Source: JAPYTY01 sp036338435 (GTDB lineage: Bacteria; Acidobacteriota; UBA6911; RPQK01; JADFOI01). Taken from it: 64,000 nucleotides of DNA. This document shows, piece by piece, positions 55,529 through 64,000 of the stretch; positions within the stretch are counted from its first letter, which is position 1; the number at the start of each line of letters is the position of its first letter. The position numbers and the translations under genes are program-made. The notes under the pieces are model-generated. The model saw only the letters and a list, made by a program, of their open reading frames with translations. It was not told the DNA's origin and did no database searches. Location: assembly GCA_036338435.1 (NCBI GenBank), contig JAYZCG010000052.1:1-64000 (forward strand), in the 5' to 3' direction.

Positions 55529-56500
55529 TTAGATCGGTGTGCTGTTTCTGGTAAGTGCTGCAAGAGCTATTGTGTGTAGATGACCATTGGAAGCTAGCAC
55601 CCCGTGATTATGGACCAGCCGTTTCCCGGCAGAAAAATCTAGCGTTTTTCCAGTTAGATCAGTGATTTGTCCACCTGCTTCTTCTAGCACAAGTGATCCG
55701 GCCGCATGGTCCCAGATATTTTCCGTATATTCGGGAGTCTGGGGTGATACCAGACGAAATAACAAATCTCCATTACCCTCAGCCAATAGTACATATTTTG
55801 CTTGGCTGTCCATCTTCACCGGCTCTGTCTTTACTCCCAGGGTTGCTGTCAGGCCATCCAGCTGAGTGACATTGGTATGGCTTGACTCAAAGGAACATGC
55901 TATTTGGGCCTGGTGTGGATCACTGCATTCGGAAACCTGAAGCTGGTGAAAGGTTTGGGGATCGCTCAATGTAGCTTTCCAACATCCCTGTTTGCGTGCT
56001 GCGACTACCAGAACACCTCCATCTAAATTTGGACATCCTAATATGCCGATTTGCACTTTTCCGTTAACCAGTAGGGCTAGGGCGATGGCGTATTGGCCTC
56101 CTCGTAAAAAGCCCTTTGTTCCATCAATGGGGTCTAGAGTCCAAAACCTTTCACTGGGCGATTGACCGCCATGATCGATCCAATTGCAGACATCGTCTCC
56201 AGTGACTCCAGGCACGATCGGGCCTAGTGATTGGGTTACAAGTTTCAAGATAGATTTGCCTTCTTTGTCGCTAAGGAATTTCGAGTTTTCTTCGGCCACC
56301 ATAGGATCTTCTGGAAAAGCCTTTGATAGCGAGTACCCCAGAAAAGCTTGCACGGCAAAATCGGCTACAGTAACTGGAGAATGATCTTCTTTTGTCAGTG
56401 TTGTCACGACCATTTCATTCTGGATTCGTTTAGACAAAAGAGAGGCCTGATGGACTATTCTAGCAGCAATCCCAATCTCTGTGTGGGTCAGATCAATCAT
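55529..56500 (-). CDS. 3'(2'),5'-bisphosphate nucleotidase (Hal2/CysQ-like)
   Basis: About 323 residues from the ATG at 56500 (AGGATT upstream); a start 33 bases earlier is possible. Li+-sensitive metal phosphatase motif DPIDGTKGFLRGGQYAIALAL (about residues 125-145), the glutamate pair in MVAEENSKFL, and WDHAAGSLVLEEAGGQITDL near the end. It probably removes the 3'-phosphate of PAP from sulfate assimilation or sulfotransferase reactions; inositol monophosphatase is less likely because of the Hal2-like length. Confidence 0.82.
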   Translation of the reverse strand: MIDLTHTEIGIAARIVHQASLLSKRIQNEMVVTTLTKEDHSPVTVADFAVQAFLGYSLSKAFPEDPMVAEENSKFLSDKEGKSILKLVTQSLGPIVPGVTGDDVCNWIDHGGQSPSERFWTLDPIDGTKGFLRGGQYAIALALLVNGKVQIGILGCPNLDGGVLVVAARKQGCWKATLSDPQTFHQLQVSECSDPHQAQIACSFESSHTNVTQLDGLTATLGVKTEPVKMDSQAKYVLLAEGNGDLLFRLVSPQTPEYTENIWDHAAGSLVLEEAGGQITDLTGKTLDFSAGKRLVHNHGVLASNGHLHTIALAALTRNSTPI

Positions 56501-56684
56501 AATCCTAACGTCTTGTAGAACCGCCAATCCCATCAGCTTACAGCTAACAGGAGGGAAAACTTCATCTTAACAGAATCAAGATCACAAAACGGAATCCGAA
56601 TAGAGCAAATCAGAGATAGTTTAATTGGCACCTGTTAGTTGTCAGCCTGCCCTGCGAGCTACTACAATAGCTCCGTTACCATGT

Positions 56685-56761
56685 GGTGGGCGTAGCTCAG
56701 TTGGTAGAGCTCCAGGTTGTGGTCCTGGTGGCCGCGGGTTCGAGCCCCGTCGCCCACCCCA
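56685..56761 (+). tRNA. tRNA-His (anticodon GUG)
   Basis: Acceptor GTGGGCG pairs with CGCCCAC; the loop TTGTGGT gives anticodon GTG. The expected extra G-1 (56685) opposite C73 (56758) is present, the His hallmark. CCA is encoded at 56759-56761. Confidence 0.96.
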
Positions 56762-56955
56762 CTTCCATTAGGTTCGTAGATAAGTATAGTAGTGGGACAT
56801 TCGCAGAAGACAAGTCTGTAGTCATCTGCTGTGTCGCATACGCCGCTTTTCTTCTATAGCGTTTTGTGTGCCTTGGATAGACCTTAGGGCTCTTTTAATC
56901 CCGGGATAACTAGACGGATAATAGGAGATCAGCTTTGGAGTTATACGGGAAGTCA

Positions 56956-59775
56956 ATGATGGGCCTTATCTTCAACGATCAAAAACAATTTTTTAGAATC
57001 CTGTTCGGCGCCATGGTGCTGAGTCTGTTAACAGCCTCAGCAGTGCATGCTCGAACAGTTGTGCAGTTCAAGATTGGACAGGGTAGCCAGACTAGAACCT
57101 TCTACGTCGAACTATTCGACGAGATAGCTCCCATAACCGTGGCTAATTTCCTGGATATTGTAAACCGGGGAGATTACAACAACACTTTTTTCCATCGTCT
57201 TGCGCCGGGATTCGTTCTTCAGGGAGGGGGATTCAAGACCCCTTTCAGCAGCACTGCTACGGTACCTGTTCCAACTGTGGAACCAATCATCAACGAGTTC
57301 AGTGTGTCTAACACCCGTGGCACCATTGCTATGGCAAGGCTAGGGGGTGATCCGAACAGTGCAACCACCCAGTGGTTCTTTAATCTTGCCAATTCAAATA
57401 CTTTTCTGGACGACGTGGACGGTGGCTTTACCGTCTTTGGCCGTCTTGTGGGAACGGGCTTGGACATAATTGATTTACTGGTACGAGACCATCCATCCAC
57501 AGATCTGGGTGGGGTGTTCAGTGAGCTCCCAGCATCGTACACAACTGAGCTCACCCCTGGAGAAAAAACAGTTCCCAACGATGGTCTGCTGATTATCAAG
57601 AGTATTACGATTTCCCAAAAACCGTCTGAGGCAAAGGCAAACAGCCTCTACTTCCCAATCTTGCCGCAATCTTCTGATGGCTTTAATGGATTGGCATTAT
57701 CGAATCGTTCTGCCAAAACTGCCAAGGTGACACTGACCACATTTTCTGATGGCTCATCCACTACGGGAACCCTGGAGATCCCGGCAGGTGCTCAGGTTGC
57801 TAAATTGGTGACCGAGGTGTTTGGGGATAACACACCTACCCCAGGTTGGATTCGATTGGATAGTGAGCTATTGGATAGTGACCCCAAACCGCCCACCTTC
57901 GCCATCCTGGATAAGCATCCGACGATAGATTGTCTCAATACGGTTTTCGATGTGTTCGTAGAGGTTTTTGGGATGTACGTGGTGTCGTTTGCAGATGCTC
58001 CTCGGAGTTACGTACTCCACAGTGCAAATGTACTGGCCGAATACATCGACAACGACTTCGATGGCGTGCCGGATGACCCCGCTGTACTAAATTACCTCGT
58101 TGAAAATAAGTATGTCGTTCCAGTGTGGAGCACGGAACTGTTCCAAACACTTTGGATAGATCCAGAGATGACAGCTGGATTCACGGGAGATTGTCTGCAC
58201 GACAACATGAATTTTGGTGCCAGCATGTACTACAAGGGGGAGGAGACTGATACATGGGCACTAGGCGGCATCAAGCAGGCGGGCATATGGGACGGCAACC
58301 TAGAAGAAATATGGCACGTGCTAACGCGGGGATGGTCTGCCGTCTACCCGGAAGCTTTTGGCAACGATCCAGAGGACATCAACCAAACCTCCCTCATGAG
58401 AGCGGCCATGGATAAGGCTCGTGGAGGGAAGTTTGAAACCGTCCCTGAGAAGTATCCAGAAGATGCCTGGTACAAGTATGACGACGCTGGGTGCCTGTAT
58501 GCTTGCCAGTACGCTGAATACTTTTACTGGGCATTGATGTCGAACATCGGAGCTCTCGAAAGTCTTACCAACAAGTGTGCGGAAGAGGCTCATCAATGGG
58601 CCATTTGCACTCGATCAGACCTGGAAAAGACGGACCCCGCAGTGTACAGTCTGCTCAACGACCCCAAGTTTCAGCTGCCGAAGAATATCCCTCAGGGCAA
58701 ATATCCAGGTTCACTGGCCAGTTTCTTTCAATTTGGGAAAAGTGATTTGTCCCAATTGGATGGAGGAGTGGCAGTTCCAGAACAGTCCAAAAAATTCTAC
58801 TTTACCCGGGTATTCGATGGGCCAACGTCCTTTCGGGGTCAATCAGCCACCACGACCTTAAGTATCTTGAACCCAAATGCTACCTCCGTCATACTGCGTT
58901 TAACCTATGTCTCGCCGGATAAAACCGAGATTTTTGTGCTGCCAATCAGTGCCAGCAGTGCTGTTTTTAAATCGGCCTCAGACCTCTTCGGGAACAACCT
59001 CTCCGGTGGCTACATTAAAGCGGATGTCATCCAAGGAGCCGGTGCGATTGGGTTTGAAATCATTGAGCTTCAGAACACCTCGACGGTTTTGGGTTTAAAT
59101 GCGGTCCTAGAAAATATTGGGAACCAGGGATTTTCAGCCCAACTGGCCATTAGCGACAGTCTTTTCACTAATTTAAATATCGTCAATACTACGTCGAAGG
59201 CCCGTAGTGTAACCCTTACGGCCATTGATTCTGACGGTATTACTCTGGGCAATCCGGTCGAGATTAACGTGGCTTCAGGAGGCCAGTTAAGTCAGGATGC
59301 CCGAACGTTGTTTGCTGATCCTCCACAGGGATTTACCGGGTCACTTAAGGTTGTAGCTGACGGCCCTGGAGTAGTGGGTGACGTTATTTTTGGAGACTCA
59401 TTAAAACTAGATTACTCCGCCCTATTGCTTTTACAAATGGAGACTTTCGAAGAAGCGATTTTCCCCCAACTGGCCAACGGTTCGGGGTTTTTCACCGGTG
59501 TGGCTCTGTTTAACCCCGGAGCAGTGGATGCGACCCTCACTTTCAAAGTGGTCTCTTCTCTGGGAGCTGTTATTGGACAGGTTGAAGAGACGCTAGGAGC
59601 AGGTAAAAGGGTATCCAAGCTGGTAGATCAATTCGTCACGAGTTCCGCGGGTCAGGTGGGTGGATTTGTCTCCATCGTCTCCAACCAGCCGCTGGTTGGA
59701 CAGATGCTGTTCGGAGTCGTCGGGGCCAATGGCATTACTCTATTCTCTGCTGTTCCACCCACAATCGTTCGGTAG
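56956..59775 (+). CDS. large secreted cyclophilin fusion protein
   Basis: About 939 residues from the ATG at 56956; a TTG at 56935 adds seven. Signal peptide (FFRILFGAMVLSLLTASAVHA), then a cyclophilin-type prolyl isomerase (about 34-220; FHRLAPGFVLQGGGF, GTIAMARLGGDPNSATTQWFFNL). After it comes a beta-rich repeat (GFNGLALSNRSAKTAKVTLTT) interrupted by about 280 residues that resemble a secreted domain with DNDFDGVPDDPAVLNYL, EEIWHVLTRGWSAVYPEAFG and DDAGCLYACQYAEYFYWALMS (an ExxxH-like pair suggests a metal site). Three more repeats of the same beta type follow to the end. The whole protein is probably cell-surface or extracellular. Function of the middle and repeats is unknown. Confidence 0.75.
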   Translation: MMGLIFNDQKQFFRILFGAMVLSLLTASAVHARTVVQFKIGQGSQTRTFYVELFDEIAPITVANFLDIVNRGDYNNTFFHRLAPGFVLQGGGFKTPFSSTATVPVPTVEPIINEFSVSNTRGTIAMARLGGDPNSATTQWFFNLANSNTFLDDVDGGFTVFGRLVGTGLDIIDLLVRDHPSTDLGGVFSELPASYTTELTPGEKTVPNDGLLIIKSITISQKPSEAKANSLYFPILPQSSDGFNGLALSNRSAKTAKVTLTTFSDGSSTTGTLEIPAGAQVAKLVTEVFGDNTPTPGWIRLDSELLDSDPKPPTFAILDKHPTIDCLNTVFDVFVEVFGMYVVSFADAPRSYVLHSANVLAEYIDNDFDGVPDDPAVLNYLVENKYVVPVWSTELFQTLWIDPEMTAGFTGDCLHDNMNFGASMYYKGEETDTWALGGIKQAGIWDGNLEEIWHVLTRGWSAVYPEAFGNDPEDINQTSLMRAAMDKARGGKFETVPEKYPEDAWYKYDDAGCLYACQYAEYFYWALMSNIGALESLTNKCAEEAHQWAICTRSDLEKTDPAVYSLLNDPKFQLPKNIPQGKYPGSLASFFQFGKSDLSQLDGGVAVPEQSKKFYFTRVFDGPTSFRGQSATTTLSILNPNATSVILRLTYVSPDKTEIFVLPISASSAVFKSASDLFGNNLSGGYIKADVIQGAGAIGFEIIELQNTSTVLGLNAVLENIGNQGFSAQLAISDSLFTNLNIVNTTSKARSVTLTAIDSDGITLGNPVEINVASGGQLSQDARTLFADPPQGFTGSLKVVADGPGVVGDVIFGDSLKLDYSALLLLQMETFEEAIFPQLANGSGFFTGVALFNPGAVDATLTFKVVSSLGAVIGQVEETLGAGKRVSKLVDQFVTSSAGQVGGFVSIVSNQPLVGQMLFGVVGANGITLFSAVPPTIVR

Positions 59776-59785
59776 GTAGGCTTCC

Positions 59786-60190
59786 ATGAAAAAACCAAAT
59801 CTACTCGCGACACTAACATTGTTACTTATGTTCTCAGTCCCCAGTTTTGCCGAGTGGGATAGGGTGGCTAACAACGAGATCGGAACCTCCTTCTATATTG
59901 ATGTCGATAGTATAAAAAAAGGTGGTCTTGGATATATTTATTTTTGGAACTTGGATGATTATCTGAAACCGGTATATGGGAATTTGTCTGTCAAAGCTTA
60001 TGTCGAAGCTGACTGCGGTGTCCCTCGGAAAGTGAGAACGCTTAGGCTCTTGTATTATAAACAATCAATGGGTGAGGGAATGCCGATTGAGACTGATAAT
60101 CGTACGGGAGAGTGGGTGTATCCTTCCCCAGAATCTGGGGGTGAAATCGCACTAGAAAGAGTCTGTTCTTTTGTCAAGGATCTTCCATAA
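59786..60190 (+). CDS. secreted adhesin-E-like protein
   Basis: 134 residues starting ten bases after the cyclophilin fusion. A signal peptide (LLATLTLLLMFSVPSFA) is followed by a small domain with WDRVANNEIGTSFYIDVDSIKK, resembling the surface-adhesin protein E group. It has two cysteines (in EADCGVPRKVRT and ERVCSFVKD) that could form a disulfide. Probably co-transcribed with the upstream gene. Function not known. Confidence 0.6.
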   Translation: MKKPNLLATLTLLLMFSVPSFAEWDRVANNEIGTSFYIDVDSIKKGGLGYIYFWNLDDYLKPVYGNLSVKAYVEADCGVPRKVRTLRLLYYKQSMGEGMPIETDNRTGEWVYPSPESGGEIALERVCSFVKDLP

Positions 60191-60292
60191 AGAAGCATCT
60201 TGCCCAAAAATGTCTATTTTGGATCGTGTTTTGGAAAAAAGTCCCACATAAATCCACACACAAATCGAAGATGATATACTGAAACCCTTGAT

Positions 60293-60368
<76 letters not shown>

Positions 60369-60402
60369 TTCTTTTCGACGACTTACACGATGAGATAGGC
60401 CC

Positions 60403-60442
60403 GAACAACAAATGGGAGGTTTTGGCCTCCCATTTGTTGTTC
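60403..60442. terminator. strong bidirectional terminator hairpin
   Basis: A perfect 17-bp stem, GAACAACAAATGGGAGG with CCTCCCATTTGTTGTTC, around the loop TTTTGG. It lies between tRNA-Arg and the convergent amidohydrolase gene and would stop both. Confidence 0.8.
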
Positions 60443-60459
60443 CTTCTGAATCTTGGGTG

Positions 60460-62340
60460 CTAGTTTGCGGCGTCTAATACATCCTGTCCATGGACAATCT
60501 GGCCGTTGAGACCAGTGGCCACAACTTTTACGTCCAGAATCTCATCAACGGGAATGGTGAAGAAATCTCGATCCAACACCACAAAATCAGCATACTTGCC
60601 CGACTCCAGGCTACCAAGGGTGTCTTCTGCCATAACGTATTCGGCAGCCCAGTTGGTAGTCATTTTTAGGGCAGTTACTCGATCCACTCCCTGTTCGGGG
60701 AGCAGTACTACGATCTCCGGAGGTTCACCTTCTGGCCGACGGACTCCAAAGTCACCTCTGATGACTTCCCGGGTAATCAGGGTGTGGATGGGTCGCCAAT
60801 TACCACCGCCTTCAAATGTCACACGGATTCCCTCATCAATCCAGGTCTTTACGGGCATGGCAAATTTCCTCAGCTCTTCACCATACAGTTCGATGCTGCT
60901 GGGTACGCCTCCCAGCATTCCCATATTGACATTGATGATAATTCCAAACTTTTTGATTCCCGCGATTACGTCCGGTTGGGCACCCATCAAGATATTGTGC
61001 TCTAGGGTGGTTCTGAGGCCACGCATGTACTCTAACGAAAAATTGCCTTCTTCCATGGCTTGTTCCAGCATCTGAATGTAGAGCCGGGCGCCATGGCTGG
61101 AGGTGCCGTGGGCCTGGGCCGGTCGCCATCCATGCACAATGGCTTGACGGTAACTCTCCCAGGGCTTAGTTCCAGGGCTTGGGCATCGCTCCCGAGCCTT
61201 AGTTTCCGGCGGCGCACTCGGCATGTCTGGACCCAAGCACACCTCGCCAGCAACGGAATCCCATATTTCATTACACATCCCGTTCAACCACAGCATTTCT
61301 CCACCACCGGAGTGGGTGGTCCAGGGAGCTCCGTAACCCTTATAGAATTCGCGGATGGTTTTGAGATTCCAAAAGTGTCCTCTCTGCGATTCAATGTAGT
61401 AGGCCAACCGGTGGGGCATTTGTCCTGTTCTGTTAAGAAGGTTGTATGCGGCCACGACAGACGGATACACGATGCGTGTTCCTACGGTCGTGACACCTCT
61501 TTGGATTTGATCATCTCCGAATTTGCGCAAGCTTTCTGCCAATTTCTCTGTATATTGTGGTTTGTCCTTCCACCAGTATTCGAAGGTCAAGCCTCCGATC
61601 TCTGGAACAGCAGCATATCCGTCTCTCCCGGCCCCAGGACGGTTTTCCAGATCCGTACTTTCCTCCCAATCGGCAAAGACTCCTTTGATCGACTCAACAG
61701 CAGCGCTGTTGAAAACTCCTTGGACTCCCATGGAAATAAGTACCGGATTGCTTTCGGTTCCAGCATCAATCTGCCTTCGGTTGAGCTTGCCCAGATAAAG
61801 CCAACTGCGTGCCGTATTCGGAGCATTATCTTTGCTATCGTTAAGACGGACCGTAATCCATTGTCCATTTGGGATATTCTGCACTCGGATGGCGTTGATT
61901 ATGGTGTCATGGATCTTCTTAGCGGTACCTTCTGCTGTCGTTTCTGCGACCACGTCCAGCTTTATGCTGGGGTCAGTAAGACCCACTTCCGGTCCGTATC
62001 TTCTGGTCGCCCCTCCATAAGTGTGGAAGTGGGGATTAATCAGGCCTGGAATCACGGTTCGATTCCCTACATCCACAAAACGAGTATTGGGGCCAGCCAG
62101 TTGACTCATGGATGCATTGGTTCCCAGAGCCATGATGCGTTTTCCGTTAATGGCCATGGCCTGATAGATATTTCCCGGCGAGTTGGGAACAGTACCCCAA
62201 TCGTCCATGGATACGATCTTTCCATTGACCAGAACCAAGTCAGCATAACCTTGCTGCGCTACCAGAGGGGGTAGTTCCTGTCCTATTCCCAGGCCCGGAA
62301 TAAGTAAAACTAGAAGACAGCTGAGCCAATATTTTTTCAC
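60460..62340 (-). CDS. secreted amidohydrolase (Amidohydro_3/YtcJ-like), paralog
   Basis: 626 residues from a GTG at 62340 (AAGGAAGGG upstream); the frame is open to 62424 but the signal peptide starts here (KKYWLSCLLVLLIPGLGIG). Metal motif HFH in PGLINPHFHTYGG, and the conserved LESGKYADFVVLDRDFF at the end. It shares the start pattern 'VNGKIVSMDD ... GNIYQAMA' with the 2730-4703 gene, so the two are paralogs, yet each has its own neighbours. Exported metal-dependent hydrolase with unknown substrate. Confidence 0.87.
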   Translation of the reverse strand: MKKYWLSCLLVLLIPGLGIGQELPPLVAQQGYADLVLVNGKIVSMDDWGTVPNSPGNIYQAMAINGKRIMALGTNASMSQLAGPNTRFVDVGNRTVIPGLINPHFHTYGGATRRYGPEVGLTDPSIKLDVVAETTAEGTAKKIHDTIINAIRVQNIPNGQWITVRLNDSKDNAPNTARSWLYLGKLNRRQIDAGTESNPVLISMGVQGVFNSAAVESIKGVFADWEESTDLENRPGAGRDGYAAVPEIGGLTFEYWWKDKPQYTEKLAESLRKFGDDQIQRGVTTVGTRIVYPSVVAAYNLLNRTGQMPHRLAYYIESQRGHFWNLKTIREFYKGYGAPWTTHSGGGEMLWLNGMCNEIWDSVAGEVCLGPDMPSAPPETKARERCPSPGTKPWESYRQAIVHGWRPAQAHGTSSHGARLYIQMLEQAMEEGNFSLEYMRGLRTTLEHNILMGAQPDVIAGIKKFGIIINVNMGMLGGVPSSIELYGEELRKFAMPVKTWIDEGIRVTFEGGGNWRPIHTLITREVIRGDFGVRRPEGEPPEIVVLLPEQGVDRVTALKMTTNWAAEYVMAEDTLGSLESGKYADFVVLDRDFFTIPVDEILDVKVVATGLNGQIVHGQDVLDAAN

Positions 62341-62450
62341 GATGTTTCCCTTCCTTTTATTTGAGGATTCACAAACGATCCGTACGGGTCTAGAAATTGT
62401 ACGTCCGGGGGAAGGCCCAGTCAATTCGGGAAGGATTGAAGAGTATTGCT

Positions 62451-63887
62451 CTAGGGGAAAATGCCTAGCTCTCGCAGAGCGGTGGCGACCTTTTTAATGG
62501 CCACGATATAGGCAGCCGTACGCAGATCGGGGATGTTGCGTCGGCGCTTGTATACACCTCGGATTTCCTCATAGGCCGTGGTCATCGTACCTTCCAATCC
62601 AGAATTTACTAGATCGGCCTCTTGGGCACCCTTCGTAAAGACATTACGAATAGGGCCTGAAAGGCTCTGCCCACCTGTTTTCTCCAAATAATTAACCAGG
62701 TGTTCTCCTCGGTACTCTTCCAAACGACGTCCCATTCGTCCGTATCGAATGTGAGCTAAATTCTTGCTCCATTCGAAGTAGGAAACTGTCACACCTCCGG
62801 CATTCAGATAAATATCGGGGACAATAAGCACACCGTTTTTGCGTAATTTTTTTTCCGCTTGGGGCGTTACTGGTCCGTTGGCTGCTTCGGCCAGGATTTT
62901 AGTTCGAATACGATCCACGTTGTTCAGTGTGATCTGATTCTCTAATGCGGCGGGGATCAAGATATCGCACTCGATCTCAAGCACGGCTCGGGGGTTAGTA
63001 ATACTGCGAGCTTCTGGAAAATTCAGAATAGTTCCACATTTTTTTCGGTGCCGAAGGAGTTGGGCAATGTTCAGTCCTTTGGGATTGAAAACCGCTCCAT
63101 CGTGTTCACCTATAGCAATGATCTTACAGTCGTCTTGCTCGGACAGGAACCGGGCAGCGTAATAGCCGACGTTACCAAATCCCTGCAAAACCACCCTTTT
63201 CCCCGCCAGTCCGGGATCCATTCCCAATTCCTTAATTTCCTTGTGATGTTCAAAAACCTGTCGAATACCGAATTGAACACCCCGGCCCGTTGCTTCCTTT
63301 CGACCTCGGATGCCGCCCTGTGTCACTGGTTTTCCGGTGACACAGGCCATATTGTCGATTTCTCCCGTATGGAAGGTGTCGTAAGTATCGAAAATCCAAG
63401 CCATTTCCCGTTCCCCAGTTCCCATATCGGGTGCGGGAACATTTTCTCCAGGTCCGATGAAGTTTTTGCGGAGTAGTTCGACAGTGAATCGTCGAGTGAG
63501 TTGCTCCAGATGCCGAACTTCAAGCTCACGGGGATTGACGGAAACACCTCCTTTGGATCCCCCGAAAGGAACGTCTACCAGGGCACATTTATAAGTCATA
63601 AGAGCGGCAAGAGCCATGATTTCATCTTGAGTAACCAGGGGGCTGAAACGTAGTCCTCCTTTTAGAGGTTTGCGATGGTGTGAATGTTCTGCCCGCCATC
63701 CGATAAAGTGCTTGATTTTGTTTCGGATCTTGACCGGGAAGGTGACTTGAAAGACGTTGTCGCATTTCTTGATTTTTTCTAGGAGGCCCTGAGGTTCTCT
63801 CATCAAAGCTGCCGCTTGGTCAAATTGCTGAGAAACGATATGGTTCAAATTAAGATCTTCTTTGATCTTGCGGCGTTTTCTTGGCAT
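62451..63887 (-). CDS. gdhA: glutamate dehydrogenase (Glu/Leu/Phe/Val family)
   Basis: 478 residues. Substrate-site segment GLRFSPLVTQDEIMALAALMTYKCALVDVPFGGSKGG with catalytic Lys, then ENVPAPDMGTGEREMAWIFDTY, and the NAD(P) Rossmann region VVLQGFGNVGYYAARFL. It interconverts glutamate with 2-oxoglutarate and ammonium. A longer than usual N-terminus and a specific hydrophilic tail are typical of the large form. Cofactor preference is not clear from sequence. Its region upstream to 64000 shows no gene. Confidence 0.92.
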   Translation of the reverse strand: MPRKRRKIKEDLNLNHIVSQQFDQAAALMREPQGLLEKIKKCDNVFQVTFPVKIRNKIKHFIGWRAEHSHHRKPLKGGLRFSPLVTQDEIMALAALMTYKCALVDVPFGGSKGGVSVNPRELEVRHLEQLTRRFTVELLRKNFIGPGENVPAPDMGTGEREMAWIFDTYDTFHTGEIDNMACVTGKPVTQGGIRGRKEATGRGVQFGIRQVFEHHKEIKELGMDPGLAGKRVVLQGFGNVGYYAARFLSEQDDCKIIAIGEHDGAVFNPKGLNIAQLLRHRKKCGTILNFPEARSITNPRAVLEIECDILIPAALENQITLNNVDRIRTKILAEAANGPVTPQAEKKLRKNGVLIVPDIYLNAGGVTVSYFEWSKNLAHIRYGRMGRRLEEYRGEHLVNYLEKTGGQSLSGPIRNVFTKGAQEADLVNSGLEGTMTTAYEEIRGVYKRRRNIPDLRTAAYIVAIKKVATALRELGIFP

Positions 63888-64000
63888 AAGTGCATTGTAC
63901 TAAAAAGATACGTTTAAGCTAGTATCATGCAGAGATTGTCGCTATGGAGCAATAGCGTAAGCGTCCCCGTCCTAGGAGATCAACTTGTATTATTTGATAC

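Noticed and set aside
55372..55563. 63-codon minus-strand frame between the TonB receptor and phosphatase genes
   Set aside because: It overlaps the phosphatase end and lacks a ribosome site or recognisable family. I considered it a chance frame.
61060..62274. 404-codon frame antisense to the amidohydrolase gene
   Set aside because: It mirrors the real coding strand and has no signal peptide, domain or ribosome site; codon shadows explain its length.

Overview
The window looks like chromosomal DNA of a Gram-negative, heterotrophic, probably marine or otherwise aquatic bacterium. A member or relative of the Acidobacteriota is my best guess. The evidence is a TonB-dependent receptor with an N-terminal carboxypeptidase-regulatory-like domain, a DUF5916/CBM9 outer-membrane protein, a PQQ-type quinoprotein lipoprotein, many secreted amidohydrolases, and the succinylase DAP pathway. 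Taxonomy is inferred from gene content only. There are no rRNA genes, phage genes, transposases or CRISPR arrays. Four tRNAs are present: Thr-CGU, Phe-GAA, His-GUG and Arg-UCG.

Layout. 1-8.3 kb: five co-directional minus-strand genes for a mostly exported catabolic set (GMC oxidoreductase, metallo-beta-lactamase lipoprotein, secreted amidohydrolase, FAD protein with a triheme tail, secreted M20 amidohydrolase). 8.4-12.2 kb: a small membrane protein, infA with a basic N-terminal extension, a candidate folded RNA, a 26-codon ORF in front of a B12-type radical SAM protein, a TPR protein and tRNA-Thr. 12.3-20.7 kb (minus): quinoprotein, DinB protein, a paired M16 peptidase, a FabI/FabL-type SDR, an alpha/beta hydrolase and an AI-2E-family permease. 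20.8-24.1 kb (plus): a methyltransferase, then an ECF sigma / membrane protein / Spy-like cassette and a beta-barrel protein. 24.1-34.6 kb: DUF4159, a GT81-like glycosyltransferase, an ACSF3-like acyl-CoA synthetase, an MsbA-like exporter, an amidase, an amidohydrolase and a class IV aminotransferase. 34.6-41.5 kb: tRNA-Phe, RidA, Hsp20, cysteine desulfurase, a DUF62 SAM hydrolase and the asd-dapB-dapA-dapD operon.

41.5-42.5 kb is the most unusual part. Upstream of asd lies a GC-rich segment of about 450 nt that reads as a free-standing structured RNA on the minus strand. It has a -10-like box placed correctly for its 5' end, a perfect 9-bp helix joining the two ends, several tetraloop hairpins, a second 9-bp long-range helix and a T7 tail. 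It matches none of RNase P RNA, tmRNA, SRP RNA or group II domain V as I know them. Next to it are two DnaA-box-like sequences, an AT-rich tract and two abutting palindromes.

42.5-49.2 kb: a TAXI-type TRAP transporter with a UbiD decarboxylase, a cupin, a DUF2848 protein and an ADP-forming acyl-CoA synthetase subunit, suggesting uptake and breakdown of an organic acid. 49.3-64 kb: an aminotransferase, the DUF5916 protein, the TonB receptor, a Hal2/CysQ-like phosphatase, tRNA-His, a very large secreted cyclophilin fusion, an adhesin-E-like protein, tRNA-Arg, a second secreted amidohydrolase paralogous to the one near 4 kb, and glutamate dehydrogenase.
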